From positions 482,622 through 546,621 of the forward strand of contig NC_068342.1 of the NCBI RefSeq assembly GCF_014633365.1: 64,000 nucleotides of DNA. Direction: 5' to 3'. The stretch's first letter is position 1. Each line of letters opens with the position of its first letter. Below are positions 1 through 12,575 of this stretch, in pieces. The position numbers and the translations under genes are program-made. A model generated the notes under the pieces. That model was not told where the DNA came from. It saw only the letters and a list, made by a program, of their open reading frames with translations, and made no database searches. Source of the stretch: Diospyros lotus. Its lineage: Eukaryota > Streptophyta > Magnoliopsida > Ericales > Ebenaceae.

Positions 1-1398
1 ATGAGAATACTGTAACTCCGGGGTTAATTAAGCTGACGATGCATGCGCGTATGTTTTTTTCAGGGGCTGTGCTCTAATCAGACTCATCTGGGTGCGTATA
101 TCATGAAGAGAATTAAGGGGACACACACATGTACATATATATATATATGTATATTTTAATTTTGATTGATGGTGGACATTGCAATAGTGCAGAGATAGAT
201 TGATGATGATGATGATATGATGATGATAAGGTTGCGTACGAGAGAGAGAGAGAGGACTGTTATCTATGTGAGTAAGAGAGAGAGAGAGTTGATTTGGCAG
301 TAGTAGTCTAAATAGTCAAAAAGAGAGGGAAAGAAATAAATAAAGGGGTTTGCGTAAGAAAGTGATGGATGGTAGGTGTAGCTCATCATTATCGTTTTCG
401 TCAGAGTGGGGGACTCCGCTCTGCCCGCCGTGGGATTCCTTCCTTCCAGGTGCCCCCTCCGGCTTGCTTAAGCTTGTTGGAAATTGAAAAAGCAGCAGAG
501 ACAGGCACAGAGAGAGAGAGAGAGAGAGAGAGAGGAAACCTTAAATTACAAGCAATGGGAAAACAGTGAAGAAGAGAAAGATACAGAGATAGAGAGAGAG
601 AGAGATGACAGACACACAGACAGAGAAGACGGAGGAGGTGGAGGAGAATGGAGACGAAGAGAAGGAAAAGCAAGGAAACGAATATAACTCTCTTCCGTAC
701 AACCTTACCCTGGTGGGTCGCACTAATACCCATAAGCCAATGCCATGTTGGCTTAATTATTAATTAATTAAATGAGACTGTTAAATGTTAATACTATTCA
801 TTCATTTCTTACCTAATTATGTTTAATTTAACATTAGCTACCAATAAAAATATTAATTAATTAAAATATATATGTAATTTATTATAGTTGAGTTTGGCAG
901 GTGAAGAAGAAGCAGGGAACCTTTAATTTCTGGGCCCCACGCCTCGCCTTGCCTTAGTCAACTCTCCTTTCCTTTCCTTTCCTTGCTTCCCCTCACTCCC
1001 TCCGTCCCTCCCACTAAGTAGCTCCTATTCTTCTTTTTTAACTTTTTACCCCAACCTATCCCTAATCTTTATTATGGAGTGTTGATTGATCATGCGAGAT
1101 TATTGATCTATAATTGTGAATGCAAGTACACTTTTAATTAAATGTTTTATTTAAAGAGTTGTATGCATGCTTCCCAATAATAAAGGAAAAAACCCAGCAG
1201 GCACAGAGATCGAACATGCGTTGGACCCCTGACCCTGCATCGATAACGCATGTATACTTTATTTTTATATTAAGTGTATTTATTTTATATATATATATAT
1301 ATATCAATCCTGTCATCATGCATTAATATATATGTTTCAAACTTCAAGCACTTTGTGCCCCCAGCTGGTCACAGCTGAGCTGCCCATACAGGCAAACA
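1..1398. other. Intergenic, downstream of the first SWEET gene
   Basis: No coding region is supported here. The stretch is AT-rich with several GA/AG microsatellite runs (near 240-290 and 510-610) and a CT-rich tract near 960-1010. The open frames present are artefacts of those simple repeats. The end next to position 1398 should hold the 3' UTR of the minus-strand SWEET gene. Confidence 0.6.
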
Positions 1399-4384
1399 TT
1401 AATATATATGAATTGGATCAGTTGTTGTGGAAGAAGAAGATAGGAGGGGCTGCGCATGATGATTGTGATCATCATCATGATGAGATGATGATGATGAAGA
1501 AATGGTCTTTGATGATCTGCGGGAGTATGGTTTTGATGATGATGATGATGATGATCCCTGGACCTGGTACACGGCGTAGAGCAGCAGCTGAGCTATCCCA
1601 AGAATAAACCCAGCTCCATTTGGTACCTAATCCAATTTTAATCAATTAACAGCAACATATCCATCATTGCACCATTCATCCATATATATATATATAAGCA
1701 TTAACTACTTAATTTACTTTACTGGCCTTGCCTGGCCCCCATTAATTAATCCATGCAATTAATTAATTAGTTAATTAATACTATCTGCGGCCCATGTGGT
1801 CTTCGTGTATAAGATATAGTCAAATGTATAAATTCATCCTTTTAACTTTCATATCTTTTTTTTTATTGTGGCACTTTTAATTTTACTTGATTCTAATTGC
1901 ACCCTGATCCAATTAATATGACATAAATTCACTCCTCAACTTTTACCTTTTTTTACTGTGACACATTCAACCTTGTTTAATTTCAATTGCACCCATGAAC
2001 TAACATTTAGACTGTTTTGGAATTGTAATTAATATTCACACACTTTTAATAAGATATGATGCATTACCTCGAGATTTAAATCGATCGTATGATCTATTTT
2101 CGATGTTAATGATAACATAATTCAAACTTTTGACACTATTTTTGTTTTAAGTTCAAAATTTTCTAATCTAATCTAACCAAACAATACTACTTATGCTCCA
2201 ACTTCATCTTCCAACGAAGATCACGATGAGAATGAACTTGCGGTGATTGGATTGGAAATCAGGTTGGAGATTTGGCCAATTATTCTGGGTTTGGTAAGTA
2301 GATTTTGGTGTTACACAAAGATTTTTTTTTAAGAAAAAGGAAAAGAAAAAAAAATAAAGTAGATTTACCTTTTCTTTTCGTTTTGACTTTTTTAATATAA
2401 ATAAAATTTACATCAATAATACTAAAAACTAATTACTTTATATCAAGCGAGTGTACATCACACGTTGTGGGTCACGTTGATCAAGTGTTCGTATGACATG
2501 AAATTGACTAGTGATTCATAGGTGCAATTGGAGTCGAACAAAATTAAGGGTGTCATAATAAAAAATTAAAAATAAAAGTTGAAAGGTGAATTTATGCCAT
2601 ATTAGATGATTTAGATGTATAATTGGAATTAATTAAAGTTGAATATTTTATCATAAAAAAATATAAAAGTTAAGGGATGGATTTATAAAAAAATTAAATC
2701 ACATCAAATTAAGATGTACTGAAAGTGACACAATAACAATATCTATAAAAAAAAAAATAGCTATAGATCATGTGAATCAAAACTATTGCCCAATAAAAGC
2801 AAAAAGACAATGAAAAATTAAAAATTAAAAAATCAACCACCAACTTAGACCGGCAAACCATATAGATATGTATGATGTCATCATATCTATTTGTTATATA
2901 TGTCGATGGATTATATATCATATAAAGTAAAAACCTATCATTATATAAGTGATGTGACATAATTAAATCGTCAGGTATGCAACAAATTAATTATATATTA
3001 TATAGTCAACATGGGGCAGCAGTAGAGTAGAGTAGAGTGCGGGCGTGACATAATTAATTTTGTGCATTTAATATGATATATAATGATGAATGTATTACAA
3101 TGTCATGTATTATTATTATTATATAAATTAACGTGTAAACATGTATTGAGATTGAGATTTGAGTAACTACTTACTCCAAGAAACCAGTCTCGTACAAGCA
3201 CAGCATACAAAGTCCAAATCCCTCCATTCAAGAACACGAAGAATGAGAGCAGAAATGGAATGTACTCCACGCTTCTTGTCATCACCACCCTTTTCTGCAC
3301 TTCATTTTACGTACCCGCCTATTAATTATTTGATTTTATCCAGTAATTAATCTCGATCGGAAATCTTGGCCAAATGTCGATCGAGGACTTCAACTAATTA
3401 TATGAAGAGTAAAACCTCAACATGTAACTCTCTTAATTACGTTAATTTTTCTGACCCACTCAAGCACTATAATCATTAACTTGATAGGAAGAGAATATTA
3501 TATGTAAAAAAAGGATAAGAAAAGATGAAATAATTAATGTTAAATTTATTAGTATGGGGGAAGCTTGATCGATCGTACCATGGCAGCAAGAGGTGAACCA
3601 TACATGACAACATTGAGGCCAGCACCCAGGAGCCCAATCGCATCAATCCTCGTATCCCCCTCCATTGCCAAATGAGTTACTAGAATCACAGCCAGTAGGA
3701 ACCCCACGTCCAAGATCCCAGCAAGAATCGCCGTCCTAGCCTGCATGCAGTAGTTAATCATCATCTTCATTTTCCAGTCAACGAAATTAACATGCATAAT
3801 CCTGATGAGATAAATTGAATAATGAGCTTAGCTTAGCTTAATTATAATTACCCTCATTTTTGGAGGAGCGAACAGCAGAAACAGCGATACATAGACGGTC
3901 TCGACGACGACTCCGAAAGCGTTGACGGCGGCGACGAGATAGCTCCCCGGCCGCGTAATCCCGTAGTAAGTCCATAGCGATGAGCTGAGCAACGTGCAGA
4001 TGTATGGAAGGCTGTCGAACTCCTCCGTTGATCGCTGCTTCACTATCCGCCAGAACGTCCCTCTGCAAATCAAGCCACAAAATTGCATCAACTACTGTAC
4101 ACACGCATATATATGAATTCAATAATTTCTCATCATTCATCCATATTAATTCCAGGGATCAAATTGATCGAGCATCTCTAGCTAGCTAGCGAGCTCATCA
4201 TTCTTCTAATTCTCTTACGCTGGGGAAAGAAAGAGCAATACTGAGATGATGTCGCCTGAAACAAGAAGACGAAGTGTTAGCTTAGCCTATCTTCTGCATG
4301 CACTGATGAGTTGCTACGTGAAGAAACCTATCAAGTGAATGGACTAGTACCAGTTATTCCAACGCAGAAACTTAGGGTTTCCAT
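1399..4384 (-). CDS. SWEET sugar transporter, clade IV (SWEET16/17-like)
   Basis: Predicted seven-helix bidirectional sugar uniporter. Clade-IV members sit in the vacuolar membrane and move fructose, glucose and sucrose. Six exons on the minus strand: 4384-4351, 4255-4219, 4062-3852, 3740-3579, 3294-3175 and 1626-1399. Together they give 792 nt and 263 residues with frame kept at every junction. Exons 2-5 (37, 211, 162 and 120 bp) match the usual SWEET pattern. The start ATG gives METLSFCVGITG, then GDIISVLLFLSPA. The two MtN3 triple-helix repeats cover about 9-95 and 130-211, with STEEF, LWTYYG, YGSPLAAM and SVEYIPF motifs. The best family match by eye is SWEET16/17. The last intron is 1.5 kb and holds an inverted-repeat element. 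The cytosolic tail after residue 211 is unusual: runs of seven and six Ser, then His/Asp clusters, encoded by GAT/TCA triplet repeats. Confidence 0.92.
1827..2687. mobile_element. Inverted-repeat (fold-back) element in SWEET intron 5
   Basis: The arm at about 1827-2020 and the arm at about 2500-2687 are diverged reverse complements. Both read, inward, a version of tataaatycatcc, then stretches about proteins-free AT-rich DNA with a shared aattgcacc-type motif and tgacataaattcac-like blocks. No coding capacity is seen between the arms. This fits a non-autonomous MITE with long inverted repeats. Exact ends and target duplication were not resolved. It lies wholly inside the last intron of the first SWEET gene. 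Confidence 0.55.
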
Positions 4385-6327
4385 GATGGGAAGAAAGAAA
4401 GTTGGATTAGTTGCAGAGTTGCTGAGAGACAGATCGAGACTTGATTTAAAGTCTTTGGATGGGATGACGGCACTAAATTTGTTTATTAGGTTTGAGAATA
4501 TGCTAGCTTGACTTACACAATTTCTTTTTCTAACAAAATACACTCAACACCCCTTTGAGTATGGCCTAATTACAAGATTCCCCTCTTGTTTTCTAGAGAT
4601 TGTAGTCAAGACATGGCTAGGTTTAAAAAATACGTCAAGATGCATTTGTCCTTGAACTCTAAAAAATATCAAAATACTTTCTCTCTCACACCCACGCACA
4701 CTTTATATCCCTTGTTTTTTTTCTTCAATAACCTTCATAATTAATGATAGTACAATATTTAAGATTGATCACCTTTAACTCTACCTTAATATACGATTAC
4801 CTATAAAAAACATTAGAGTTGAATTCCTTAATATGGCTTTGGATGCTTAAATCAGCATAATAAAAAAGCAAAATAAATATATAGTGGGTGCAAAGGAGTT
4901 TCTTGGAATTTACATTTCTTTATAGACGTCCCACACCATCGAGCCCCAACAGATGGTGTATGAGGTAAATCAGATAATCTAGTGACTCTCGATTTCAATC
5001 TCAAAATAACACTCAAACCATGATAGAGCAGCTCCAAAAAGAGTCATCAAGACTACCAGGCTATGTCCTTAGAAGTGAGTGCAAAAAAATTCTTGATTTT
5101 CCTAAGGAGGATATTACCTTTATATTGGGAAAGTATACTGAAATACCCAGAGTCATTTTCGAAATTCCCAAGCTCACTTACCTTGAATTAGAGACGAATT
5201 TATTAGACCATACAAAATTAATGCAGAGTTCAGATACTACAAAAATAAAGTAAGTCAAGATATTTAGAATTATCTCTAATTAATACTCTTATACTCGATT
5301 ATCTAGGGCTGACAAAAAATTTGTCAAACTAGATAAAGATATCGTGGGTTTCAAATTCTCTTAGATTAGGATCCAAAAGTTAGATTATAGTGTTTATCTT
5401 TCAAAGTTAAATAAGGTGAAATTCTTTGAGTATTTTTTGATAATAATAATCTTAATATTTTTTTTATTTTAATAAACCCTAGGTACATTGTCAGATCTTA
5501 TCGATATTTACTTAGTGGTTATTAGTTCTTGTTTATCATCAAGATTTGCTTTTTCTTTTGTAACGGGGAAGAGATTAAAAATTTAGAGTGGAATAAAGAC
5601 TGTATGATATCTTTTCAATGGTACGGCATTCACTGTAATTTTGCAAAAAAATTAAAAAATAAGAGTGATTCTAGCAATTAACCATTACGTAAGGGTGCCG
5701 AATGTAATTAACTTAATTAGATTCTGACATTGTCGTAACTCGTAAACACGCTGGAAAGTAACTTGACAGAAAGGGAAACAGCAGGAAGGACAGGGAGAGG
5801 TTGCTTTTCCTGATTCTGAGTATGGATTATGTTTAATTAATCTCTAAGTAATGGATTATATTTAATTAATTAATTACCGTGTCCGAAAAGCCAGATTGCA
5901 GAGAGAAGACAGAGAGCGTGCAGAGATTACGCTTTAGCTATTTAATTGGGATGAGTCACGTGGCCTGGTTGTTCTCCCTTCCGGCCGGCGACCAGCTGGA
6001 TTCCACGTTTGATTACCCTTAATGTCAGAGATAATCCGTACTCAAATGACTTTATTACCCATGTGAGGGACAAGTGATAGAGGAAATAACTTAAATTACT
6101 TTATTAACCCTATAAGAGTCGAATTAGAGCCAAGTTGAGGCATCGCTCAAGTTGAGTTGGGGGCGAATTGAGGCCAAGCCTTGGTTGACTTGGAGTTTTG
6201 CCCTCATCGAGCTGTCTCCTTTCTTTGCACTTGTTTATTGTCACGGAATAACCTAAGTAGAAATAAATTACTCCATTATTCTTGTAGACTCGTCAATCAC
6301 CATCTGTCATGTGTTTTGAGAAAAATA
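4385..6327. other. Intergenic region upstream of the first SWEET gene
   Basis: This contains the promoter side of the minus-strand SWEET gene. A 77-codon open frame at 5020-5253 matches no family I recognise and has no splice or codon support, so it is not called. The rest is AT-rich without a supported gene. Confidence 0.5.
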
Positions 6328-7316
6328 GGTAAATTTAATATAAATTTATTAAATTTTAAAAATATGATTATTTACTCATTGAACTTTGCTCAATGTTAAC
6401 CATCCATCACCCGTTATATCTTGTATATGAAAAATGTCCATATGATTAACGAAATTTGAAAAAATTTAACAAACACTCACTAAACTTTAAAGATGTAACT
6501 ATTTTCTCATTAAACTTTGAATTGTTACTACTTACTCACTGAACTTTCCTTAACGTTAATCATGTATCACTTGTTACATCACTGTTTGATCTTATAAATG
6601 GAAAACGTCCACGTCGCTAACAAAATTCAAAATAGCCCAATCAAATCCTTATTTTCGGCTGACTCAACTTCAATAGCGGCGGTTGCCATCAACCCTTTCG
6701 CCCACTGTCTTGCCTCGCGACCTTGCTGCCTGGTGCCTCATCGCCTCGCTTCTCGTGCGCCAACTGTCGTTGTTGGAGCAAGGGAAATGAGATAGAGAAG
6801 AGAGAGAGACAAAACTCTCTCACCGTCGCCACCTTGCTGCTTAGTGCCTCGCCATCGCCTCACCTTTCGATGCCATGCCGCTCTCGTTTGAATCGTAGCT
6901 GTTGGAGCAAGGGAAGATGAGAGAGAGAGAGAGAAAGAATACTGTTGAGTTGGGTGAAAATAAGAATTTGATTGGGTCACTTAGAACTTTGTTAGCCACG
7001 TGGGTATTTTTCGTTTGCAATATTAGATGATAATGTAATGGGTAATGGATGGTTGACGTTGAGCAAAGTCTAGTGAGTAAGTAGTAACAATTTAAAATTC
7101 AGTGAACAACTAATTACATTTTTAAAGTTTAATGAGTGTTTGTTAATTTTTTTCGAATTTCGTTAGTCACGTGAGCATTTTTCGTTTGCAAGATATAATA
7201 AGTGATGGATGGTCGATATTGAGAAAAACTCAATGAGCAAATAGTAACAATTTAAAGTTTTGTGAGTAAATAATTATACTTTTAAAGTTTAATGAGTTTA
7301 TATTAAATTTATCCTT
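6328..7316. mobile_element. Long inverted-repeat MITE, Mutator-like
   Basis: Two arms of roughly 300-350 bp are reverse complements: about 6328-6660 and 6945-7316. The left end reads ggtaaatttaatataaa and the right end, reversed, reads ggataaatttaatataaa. Each arm itself repeats a block around tactcactgaacttt. Flanks carry a near 9-bp duplication, agaaaaata on the left and agaaaaact on the right, which suits a Mutator-type insertion. The GC-rich core (about 6660-6930) holds two imperfect copies of a segment containing ttgctgc, gcctcgc and gttggagcaaggga followed by GA runs. No transposase is encoded, so it is non-autonomous. Confidence 0.65.
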
Positions 7317-8194
7317 AGAAAAACTAATCTAAAGTCGCTATGTGTTTTTACTTGAAATTGCCAATTGTCTCTCAGATTCAACCCAACCTAGTCCAAATTT
7401 CACCCAATCTAAATTTGGAGCAATTGTTAACATGGAAGAGTCGAGTAAACCCAATTTACTCATTTGGACTTGGTCCATCAAGAATCTATTTAACAAGCAT
7501 AGTTAATCAATAATCTCTCTAAAATCTCTCTAACTATTCGAGAATCTTTACCCAACAGCCAAATAACACTCCGAATGTCACTTTGGGCCATTTATAAGTA
7601 GGAATGAACTTCAAAAGGTATACACATGCTAATAGAACCCTATTCTATATTTGCTAACTTTTTTTCCTCAGGGACTTGAGTATCAGAGTTGTCAATATCC
7701 AAAACAAAGAATAATATTTTAATACTCAAAAAAAAAAAATGATATATATTCATTATTGTATTAATCTGGGGTATTTTTGTTATAAAGTCATTTTAGTGTA
7801 CCTAAATTATAAATATACTAAACACGACAATAAATTAAAATGAGTATTCCATTAGTATTATTATTTTCGTTCTTATTCTCATATTGTCAATTTCTATTTC
7901 AATTAACCAAATGGATCCTATGGTACAATGCTACATGATCTACGATAGTGTAAAGGTAATGCTGTCGGCAAAATCAACGGTTGTTAATTTTCACGTGAAT
8001 CATGCGGAAACTTTGTTTAATCAACATTTTGCTTTTAGACGTTTTGGAGGTTTGCTAATATAAAATAGGCAGCGCCATTCGCGTGACATATTTAATTTCC
8101 ATGTGTTATATGCTCAAGGAATGTAATGATTATATAAAACAAAATGGTTCCCTTAAGTTTAAAAAAAAAAATTACAATCTACTCGTCTCTTCTT
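7317..8194. other. AT-rich intergenic DNA
   Basis: I see no coding region, RNA gene or clear element here. It separates two inverted-repeat elements. Confidence 0.5.
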
Positions 8195-8800
8195 AGACAA
8201 AAAAAAACATATTCATGTTCTTGAATTTTTAAGTTTTTCTCTTGTGTAATTTTAAATTTTTCATGATTTTAAATATGTAACTGAATTATGCAAAATCATC
8301 CATTTAAACACTTAACTGAAAAATGATACGCACGTGTATTGACGTACCAACATTTTTGGCATCTCATTAGCTCATTGATATATTTTCATTTCTTTCTCTC
8401 TTTCTTTTTAGTGGTGTCTTCTCCGCTCTTCTTCATCTCCGACGTCTTATCAACTCTCTCTCTCTTTCTCTCTAACATTTCCTTAATTTTTTTAGGGTAA
8501 TAGTTCTTGCAAGAGACAATTGGAGGAGACACAAGAGACGTCAGAGATAGAGAAAATGCAATCAAAGAGAAAGAAAGAGTTGAGGAGATGCTGACGGAGA
8601 TAGAGAAATGGAGCTAATAAGACCCTAAAAAAAAAAGAGACGTCAAAAAACTGTCACGTCAAAATACATGTATATCACTTGCTGATCAGTATCTAAATGA
8701 GTACTTTTGCATAATTCATTGACATACTTGAAATTACAAAAAATTTAAGGTTGCACAAGAAAAAAATATAAAAAATTTAGAAACATAAATATATATATAT
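8195..8800. mobile_element. Inverted-repeat element with GA/CT core
   Basis: The arm at about 8195-8355 and the arm at about 8645-8800 are diverged reverse complements sharing ttgtgyaa, gaattatgcaaaa and cgtgta/tgacgt blocks. The core carries CT runs (about 8395-8475) and GA-rich DNA (8520-8615), themselves partly complementary. No open frame of interest is present. The outer limits are approximate and no target duplication was resolved. Confidence 0.5.
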
Positions 8801-9876
8801 ATATTTTCTAAATTTAAGGACACATTTAAATGCATGAAAAGTTTAAAATTCTATGAAAAAAAAAAAGCGACAAAAATTTAGATGCATATATATGATTTTA
8901 GCCTTTCCCATTATTTTGGATTTGAAACTATGATTACGATGGCATTCAACAAGTCGCTAGGCAGTTGTCACTCGTGATAAGATTAAATAATTAAGAACGA
9001 TATAAAATAGTAATAAAATTAATTAATTATATATATGTTTGGTGTCTCATATTTGAAAGAGTAAGAAATGTTAAGGGTGCTTGGCTTAGCGATTATATGA
9101 CTGCTTATAATCTTTTTTTTCAACTTGTACGTTACATACCTTATCTAGTTATGTGTTTCTTAAAAATTTAAGAGTTTAAATGTTACCAAATTTATAAATT
9201 ATTTTAATAACAATTTCAATAACTACCCTTAATTTTTTCAAATAAAGTGCAAAGAGCTTATTTCATCGACCAAGTTAATTTCAAATTTACTCTCTATAAC
9301 CTCTAAAATTTTCAACCCTTTTTCCCATTTAAACTCTAGCCCATCCTCACCTCCAACTTTTGGCATCGTTACCTCCAGCCCGTCGCCATTACTGTCGTTT
9401 GTGTCCTCCTTTAAATAAGTCTCCTCCATTTGTGTCTATCTTTGTCGTCTTCATCTTTTCCTTCGTGTATATATATAATATATTTTATTGTATATTATGT
9501 TAATATATTTTTTTAATAATTATGTATAATTTATCAACATTTAATGATAAAAATTTTATTAATTAGACATCAATTTATAATTTATTTTTTTAAAAAATTC
9601 ATATTTTTATTTATATTATTCAGTAATATATTCATTTTTTTATGTTTTTGTTAAAGTATAATAGTTTATCAATTTTTTCAAACTAAACATGTAACTATAT
9701 AAATGATAACTTAAAACATATTTATCCAAACATGTTATTAATTTAACTGCTATCAAATTTTTAACGTTAACACAACATATAAGTATAAAGGGTTACAAAC
9801 TCTTTAAAAAAACAGGATATGCCAAACAACCTCTTAATAGATGGCGATGGCTTGGGTGGGGTGGATTGGTTTGGAA
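8801..9876. other. Intergenic DNA, 3' side of the second SWEET gene
   Basis: AT-rich. The part next to position 9876 should hold the 3' UTR of the second SWEET gene. A 63-codon minus-strand frame at 9238-9429 has no recognisable domain and is not called. Confidence 0.5.
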
Positions 9877-11496
9877 TCAACGGTGATGTTTGGCGGTGAT
9901 GCCATTGTCATCGTCACTCTCAAGGGCCGAAGCAGAACGGAGCTCATAGGGTCCCCAAGAGAGTGCTTTGATGAACTTGTTGACGCTGAAATGCTGTGAA
10001 AGCGGCGGCTTCGGAAGGCTCCATCCCTTGTTGAGGCTGCGGTTTCCATTCTTCTTCATGCCGCCGTCTTCGTCTTCGTCAAGTCCTTGCATCTCAATGT
10101 CGGCGGCTTTGACAAGGTGGGCCGAGCCTTCTTCTTGTTCTTCCTTCAAGATTGACTTGTTCTTGTAGATGGTGTAGACCACCAGTTGGGCCGTGCCCAG
10201 TCCCAACCCAATTACATTTGGTACCTGATCACTCATTATGGGTCCATAAACAAACACTCCAATTCTTGTACCAATATAAAAAAAACACTCATTTAGGTAG
10301 GCTTTAGGATGTTATGGTTTTAATCTTTTTGGAACAACCCCCTTTTGTTCACTTAAGAGCCTAGCTAAATGAATTGTTTTCATGTAAGTTGGACGCCCAG
10401 TTGATAAGACCCAAGTCTGTCAACCGGGGCCTTGACCTAACCCAGTAGAAATTTTGCCCAAGGAATTTGACTATTGCATTGCAAATAGAAGTGATGAAGA
10501 AAGTTAAGAGAGATGGAGAATGCTAAGCTCACAGCGATGTAATAGTCCTTGACCAGCACAGAGTAGAGGGACCAAACACCTCCGTTGAGGAAGAGGAAAA
10601 ACGAGAGGAAAAACGGCATGAACTCCACGCTCTTGCTCTTTATCACCATCCTCTGTCAAACCCATAATAAATTAAACCTCAATTTCTGTTAAAATTAATC
10701 AATCAAAGGTTTTTGTTTTGAGTTTCCAATGACAGGAAAACAAGCCAATATAGAATAAAATCAAGTTACCATGGCTGATAGAGGTGCAGCATACATCCCT
10801 AGAGAGAAAGCTGAACACACAACCCCCACAAATGTAAGCCTGAGGCTTCCATGGATTGCTAGCAGAGCCACCACTATCACTCCCCCCAGAAACCCAATGT
10901 CCAGCGCTGCCACCAACTTCACATGTTGAACCTGCGCCCAGTAATCAATGATCAATTCAATCTACGTATCATCATCATACATACATATACATATATATAT
11001 ATATACACACACATAGATTTTGCGTTAATTACTTTTGTCTTCTTTGGAGCATAGATGAGAAAGAGGGCGACATAGATGAACTGCAGGACAGTACCGGCGG
11101 CGTTGACAGTAACGACAAGAAAGCCATCTGGCTTCAGAAGCCCGTAGAAAGACCACAGGCTTGTGCTCAGTAGGGTGGCGATGTAGGGAAGCCCTTTGTA
11201 ATTCTCGGTCGATTTCTTCTTCACCACTCGCCGGAATGTCCCTCTTAATTCACCACACAAATAAAATTCAATTAATAAATTAATAAATACCTCTTCTCAG
11301 AACCTATATCTACACGCATATACATACTTACATGGGAGATAGGAAAACCAGAATAGAGATTACATTGCCTGCATTCAGAAGATATAAATATTCAGTAACA
11401 TCATTGTTGAATGTTTAAGGGTTCATCCGAGAGAGTTAACAACTAATTTGATAATTAACCTATAATCCCAACGATGAAGCTCAAGCTAGCGGCCAT
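9877..11496 (-). CDS. SWEET sugar transporter, clade IV, second tandem copy
   Basis: Predicted vacuolar-membrane sugar uniporter of the SWEET family. Six exons on the minus strand: 11496-11460, 11368-11332, 11243-11033, 10931-10770, 10652-10533 and 10224-9877. Total 915 nt, 304 residues, frame intact across all junctions. Exons 2-5 have exactly the same lengths as in the neighbour at 1.4-4.4 kb, and both genes face the same way, so this is a tandem pair. The start gives [13 protein letters not shown] followed by [13 protein letters not shown]. Other motifs are [19 protein letters not shown] and [18 protein letters not shown]. The C-terminal tail after the seventh helix is about 90 residues. 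It is acidic and Glu/Asp-rich in its first part (near 220-245), as in several SWEET16-type proteins, and unlike the Ser/His tail of the neighbour. A Pack-MULE-like element begins about 190 bp upstream of the ATG. Confidence 0.93.
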
Positions 11497-11544
11497 GGAT
11501 GGAGGCTTGCTTGGTTGGGATTTGGAAGGTGTACAGATTTTGAG

Positions 11545-11625
11545 CAGATGGGTGAATTTGAGTGGTGAATTTGAGTGAGTGGGTGGTGAATTTGAGTAGG
11601 TGGTGAAATTGAGTGAGTGGCTGTG
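11545..11625. repeat. Short tandem repeat upstream of the second SWEET start
   Basis: About four imperfect copies of a roughly 20-24-base unit built on gtggtgaatttgagtgagtg lie between the SWEET ATG (11496, minus) and the Pack-MULE end. They would fall in the 5' UTR or core promoter of that gene. Confidence 0.6.
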
Positions 11626-11689
11626 GTTTGGCGACGAAACAAGCGGCTAGCAGAGGCTTAGGCCTTGGGCTACAGGCTAAATAACATTT

Positions 11690-12000
11690 TTAGGATTAAC
11701 CTACTAGTAGAAAAGCGTCTACCGAAAATTTTACCGAAATTTTTAATTTATTTTTTCAGCTTTTATCTTTTCAGAAGCCCGCCCATTTTCTCCCTCTCCC
11801 TCTCCCTATTTCACTGTCTCTCCCACATTTTCCCTCTCAAATTCATTGCTGCAAAGAGCATCGGCCATCGCCCCTCCCAGCTTGCCCCGCCACCACCGTG
11901 AGCACCTTCCGCCGTCGCGCCCCCCATCGCCGTGAGCACCTTTCGTTGTCGCCCCTCCCTCTACCGTCGCCCCCCTAGACGGTCGTGCCCACCCCCCAGC
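11690..12000 (+). repeat. Left terminal inverted repeat of the Pack-MULE
   Basis: Pairs with the reverse complement of about 16107-16432. Shared blocks in order include ttttatcttttca, cccacattt/cccacactct, gcaaagagcatcgg, gcgccccccatc, tcgcccctccct and cccccctaracggtc. By eye the arms agree at roughly four of five positions, with a few short indels. Confidence 0.75.
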
Positions 12001-12575
12001 CCCTAGCCGTTCACACCGCCTTCGGTCTCCCCCACCTGCTGGCCCCTCTGACCAACCACCGCGACCCGTAAATTGCCCTCCCCCCCCCCCCCCACTGCCA
12101 TTTATCCCCACCCACCACTGCTTGCACCACGCATAATAAGGAGCTAGGGTTTGTAAAGACAGCCAAATCATTTCTTTTGCTTGGGAGCTGCGAAAGTTCT
12201 TAATGCAATTGCACTTCATTTATCGCGATTCCGTTCTCCAAGTGTCTTTTTTCTTTCTGTACCACGCATCTATTTGTGCAAATGTATGTGTATATATTTT
12301 GATATGTACTCGTTTATTGGATGTTATTGTTGTATTTGATCTTCTTCCCTCTTTGTATCTGTACCAGTGATCTCTTTTTTTTTTTTTTTAATTGTACTCT
12401 CTGCTAATGATTTTGTTGCTGTATTTATATGTGTGCTGTTGACAATGAACCTTTGTTGCCAACTGATATATTGGACATGTTTGCAGGTTGTAAATTTTTT
12501 TAAATTCACAACTAAGGTTTTTTGGATCAGAATTTCCTTGTATTGGAGCAAGTAATCCCGTGTGAATTGTCAAAG

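Noticed and set aside
401..733. Overlapping frames on both strands near the left edge
   Set aside because: Built from GA/CT microsatellites (alternating Arg-Glu or Leu-Ser) with no domain.
5020..5253. 77-codon plus-strand frame
   Set aside because: Normal-looking composition but no recognisable family, no splice context and AT-rich surroundings.
11806..12219. 137-codon Gly-rich minus-strand frame
   Set aside because: Same reason: the GC-rich left terminal repeat gives low-complexity translation on both strands.
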